A DNA stretch of 64,000 nucleotides from CAVZBW01 sp963778465 (GTDB lineage: Bacteria; Actinomycetota; Acidimicrobiia; Acidimicrobiales; RAAP-2): positions 124,001-188,000 of the forward strand of contig CAVZUK010000002.1 of assembly GCA_963778465.1 (NCBI GenBank), read 5' to 3'. The notes below the pieces were generated by a model. It was not told the origin of the DNA, made no database searches, and worked only from the letters and a program-made list of their open reading frames with translations. The position numbers were made by a program, and so were the translations under genes. This document shows, piece by piece, positions 62,843 to 64,000 of the stretch. Within the stretch, counting starts at the first letter, position 1, and each line of letters opens with the position of its first letter.

Positions 62843-63558
62843 CAGCCGCTCTCGGGCGGCTCGCGGAGGGCGTAGCCGACGAGCCGGATGGTCTGGATGA
62901 GGGGCGGTCCGTGCCGCTCCAGCTTCTTGCGCAGGTAGCTCACATACGTCTCGACCACGTTGGCGTCGCCGTCGAAGTCGTAGTGCCACACCGAGTCGAG
63001 GATCTGGCTCTTCGAGAGGACCTGGCGAGGATTCTCCATGAAGTACTGGAGGAGCTTGAACTCGGTGGCGGTGAGCGAGATCTCCGCGCCGTTGCGGCGC
63101 ACGACGTGGCCCAGCACGTCCATCTCCACGTCGTCGAACCGGAGCGCCTCACCGGCGGCCAGGCCGCCGTAGACGCGCTCGATGATGATCTTGACGCGGG
63201 CCACGATCTCGGCGAGCGCGAAGGGCTTGGTCACGTAGTCGTCGCCGCCCTCGGTGAGGCCGGTCAGCTTGTCCTCGAGGGCGTCCCTGGCCGTGAGGAA
63301 CAGGATCGGGGTCCGGATGCCCTGGGATCGAAGGCGCCTGGTCACCTCGAAGCCGTCGAGGTCGGGCAGCATGACGTCCAGGATGATCATGTCGGGCCGC
63401 CCCACTTGGGCGGCCTGCAGCGCGCTGCGACCGGTGGCCGCCTCCTCGACCTCGAATCCCTCGTAGCGCAGGGCCGTGGCCACGGCGTCGGTGATCGAGG
63501 GCTCGTCGTCGACCACGAGCACCCGCTGGCCCCCTGCGTCCGTCACCGTCCGGTCCAT
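62842..63558 (-). CDS. OmpR-family response regulator
   Basis: The 238-residue regulator has a receiver domain with Asp17/Asp18, phospho-acceptor Asp61 (IILDVMLPDLDG), Thr89 and Lys111 (YVTKPFAL), and a winged-helix DNA-binding domain with LTATEFKLLQYFMENPRQVL and YVSYLRKKLERHG. ATG 63558 gives DRTVTDAGGQRVLVVDDEPS; longer in-frame versions add Arg/Pro-rich residues without homology. It leads an operon with its kinase and two glycosyltransferases and probably controls them. Confidence 0.92.
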   Translation of the reverse strand: MDRTVTDAGGQRVLVVDDEPSITDAVATALRYEGFEVEEAATGRSALQAAQVGRPDMIILDVMLPDLDGFEVTRRLRSQGIRTPILFLTARDALEDKLTGLTEGGDDYVTKPFALAEIVARVKIIIERVYGGLAAGEALRFDDVEMDVLGHVVRRNGAEISLTATEFKLLQYFMENPRQVLSKSQILDSVWHYDFDGDANVVETYVSYLRKKLERHGPPLIQTIRLVGYALREPPESG

Positions 63559-63713
63559 CACCGCCTGCCTTCCCCGCCGGCACCGGGGGCCGATGCCCGG
63601 GGCGCCCGTCGCGTGGCTGCATGTTGGCACCGCGACGTCGAGCGATCCTGTGCGTCCCCTGTGTGCCCGCTGTGGACAGACGTCCGGTGCCCGGACGGTC
63701 AGTGCCTCGGGCG

Positions 63714-63998
63714 TCAGTAGGTGGTGATCGACCGGATCTCCTCCAGCTGCGCGCCGGCGACGGCCAAGATCTCCTGGCCGGCCACGAGGAGCGAGAGGTC
63801 GCCCCGCACGCGCACCTTGCCTCGGGCGAGCGCGGAAGCTGGGTGGAGGTCGCCCCGGCTGAGCGCAGCAGCGTCCTCGTATGCGACGGAGATGACGACG
63901 TCGGCGCCGTCGGTCAGATCCCCCCCGACTCCGGGCATGCGCACCGACAGCGTCGCCCTGCCGTCGGAGACCTCGAGGACCGTGGCCAGAAGGCCGCC
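63714..63998 (-). CDS. SCP2-like sterol/lipid-binding protein (5' end outside the window)
   Basis: The C-terminal 94 residues of a protein that continues past the window edge. The pattern DGRATLSVRMPG, ADVVISVAYEDAAALSRGDL and ALARGKVRVRGDLSLL is characteristic of the SCP2 sterol-transfer fold, where the last part closes the hydrophobic pocket. Function cannot be assigned from this fragment. It lies 155 bases upstream of the regulator gene on the same strand; that gap shows nothing I can name. Confidence 0.65.
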   Translation of the reverse strand, partial: GGLLATVLEVSDGRATLSVRMPGVGGDLTDGADVVISVAYEDAAALSRGDLHPASALARGKVRVRGDLSLLVAGQEILAVAGAQLEEIRSITTY

Positions 63999-64000
63999 GT

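Overview
The window is a GC-rich stretch of bacterial chromosome. It carries the complete str-S10-spc-alpha ribosomal protein run, followed by the actinobacterial order truA-rplM-rpsI-glmM-nnr-alr-hydrolase-tsaE-tsaB-rimI-tsaD-groES-groEL. Gene order, frequent GTG starts, a GuaB3 paralogue, a decaprenylphosphoryl-arabinose gene set (dprE2-dprE1-ubiA) and many leaderless start sites point to Actinomycetota. Acidimicrobiia or a close relative is my best guess, and only a guess at class level. I see no phage, insertion sequence, CRISPR array, tRNA or rRNA.

Layout. 1-4.9 kb: tail of an unidentified gene, then rpsL-rpsG-fusA-tuf-rpsJ. 5.2-15.2 kb: rplC to rplO, tightly packed and mostly overlapping by 1-4 bases. 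15.2-17.9 kb: secY-adk-map. 17.9-18.9 kb: a 5'-3' exonuclease-like gene on the opposite strand splits the spc and alpha groups. 19.1-24.2 kb: infA, rpmJ, rpsM, rpsK, rpsD, rpoA, rplQ, truA, rplM, rpsI. 24.2-28.3 kb: cell-wall precursor and metabolite-repair genes (glmM, nnr, alr). 28.3-32.9 kb: alpha/beta hydrolase, family 4 uracil-DNA glycosylase, and the t6A genes tsaE, tsaB and tsaD with rimI. 33.0-35.2 kb: groES-groEL behind a CIRCE operator. 35.2-41.3 kb: Nudix hydrolase, guaB3, UvrD/PcrA helicase, membrane-anchored phosphodiester glycosidase. 41.4-44.9 kb (minus): dprE2, dprE1 and the ubiA-type transferase. 45-51.7 kb: B12-binding mutase subunit, sucC-sucD, and the one-carbon/purine group purN-purH-folD-metF. 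51.8-53.8 kb (minus): HtrA-like protease. 54-57.7 kb: icd, mdh, a small unknown gene (minus) and a GNAT-like gene. 57.8-63.6 kb (minus): response regulator, histidine kinase, GT2-GtrA glycosyltransferase and a YkcB-like GT39 enzyme. The window closes inside an SCP2-like gene.

Three points stand out. (1) Seven genes (rplC, rplV, rplP, the uracil-DNA glycosylase, the phosphodiester glycosidase, purN, the histidine kinase) each need exactly one inserted or deleted base to restore a family-like protein. In essential genes this almost certainly means assembly error; I give intact gene spans and note each break. (2) Two intercistronic junctions (infA-rpmJ and rimI-tsaD) are bridged by short tandem repeats. 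These repeats form tiny ORFs whose start and stop codons abut or overlap both neighbours, which looks like a translational relay. (3) At least nine transcription units start with a TANNNT hexamer 6-8 bases before the start codon, the signature of leaderless mRNA. Several ribosomal proteins (L4, L22, S3, L29, S17) also carry long low-complexity, mostly acidic tails.
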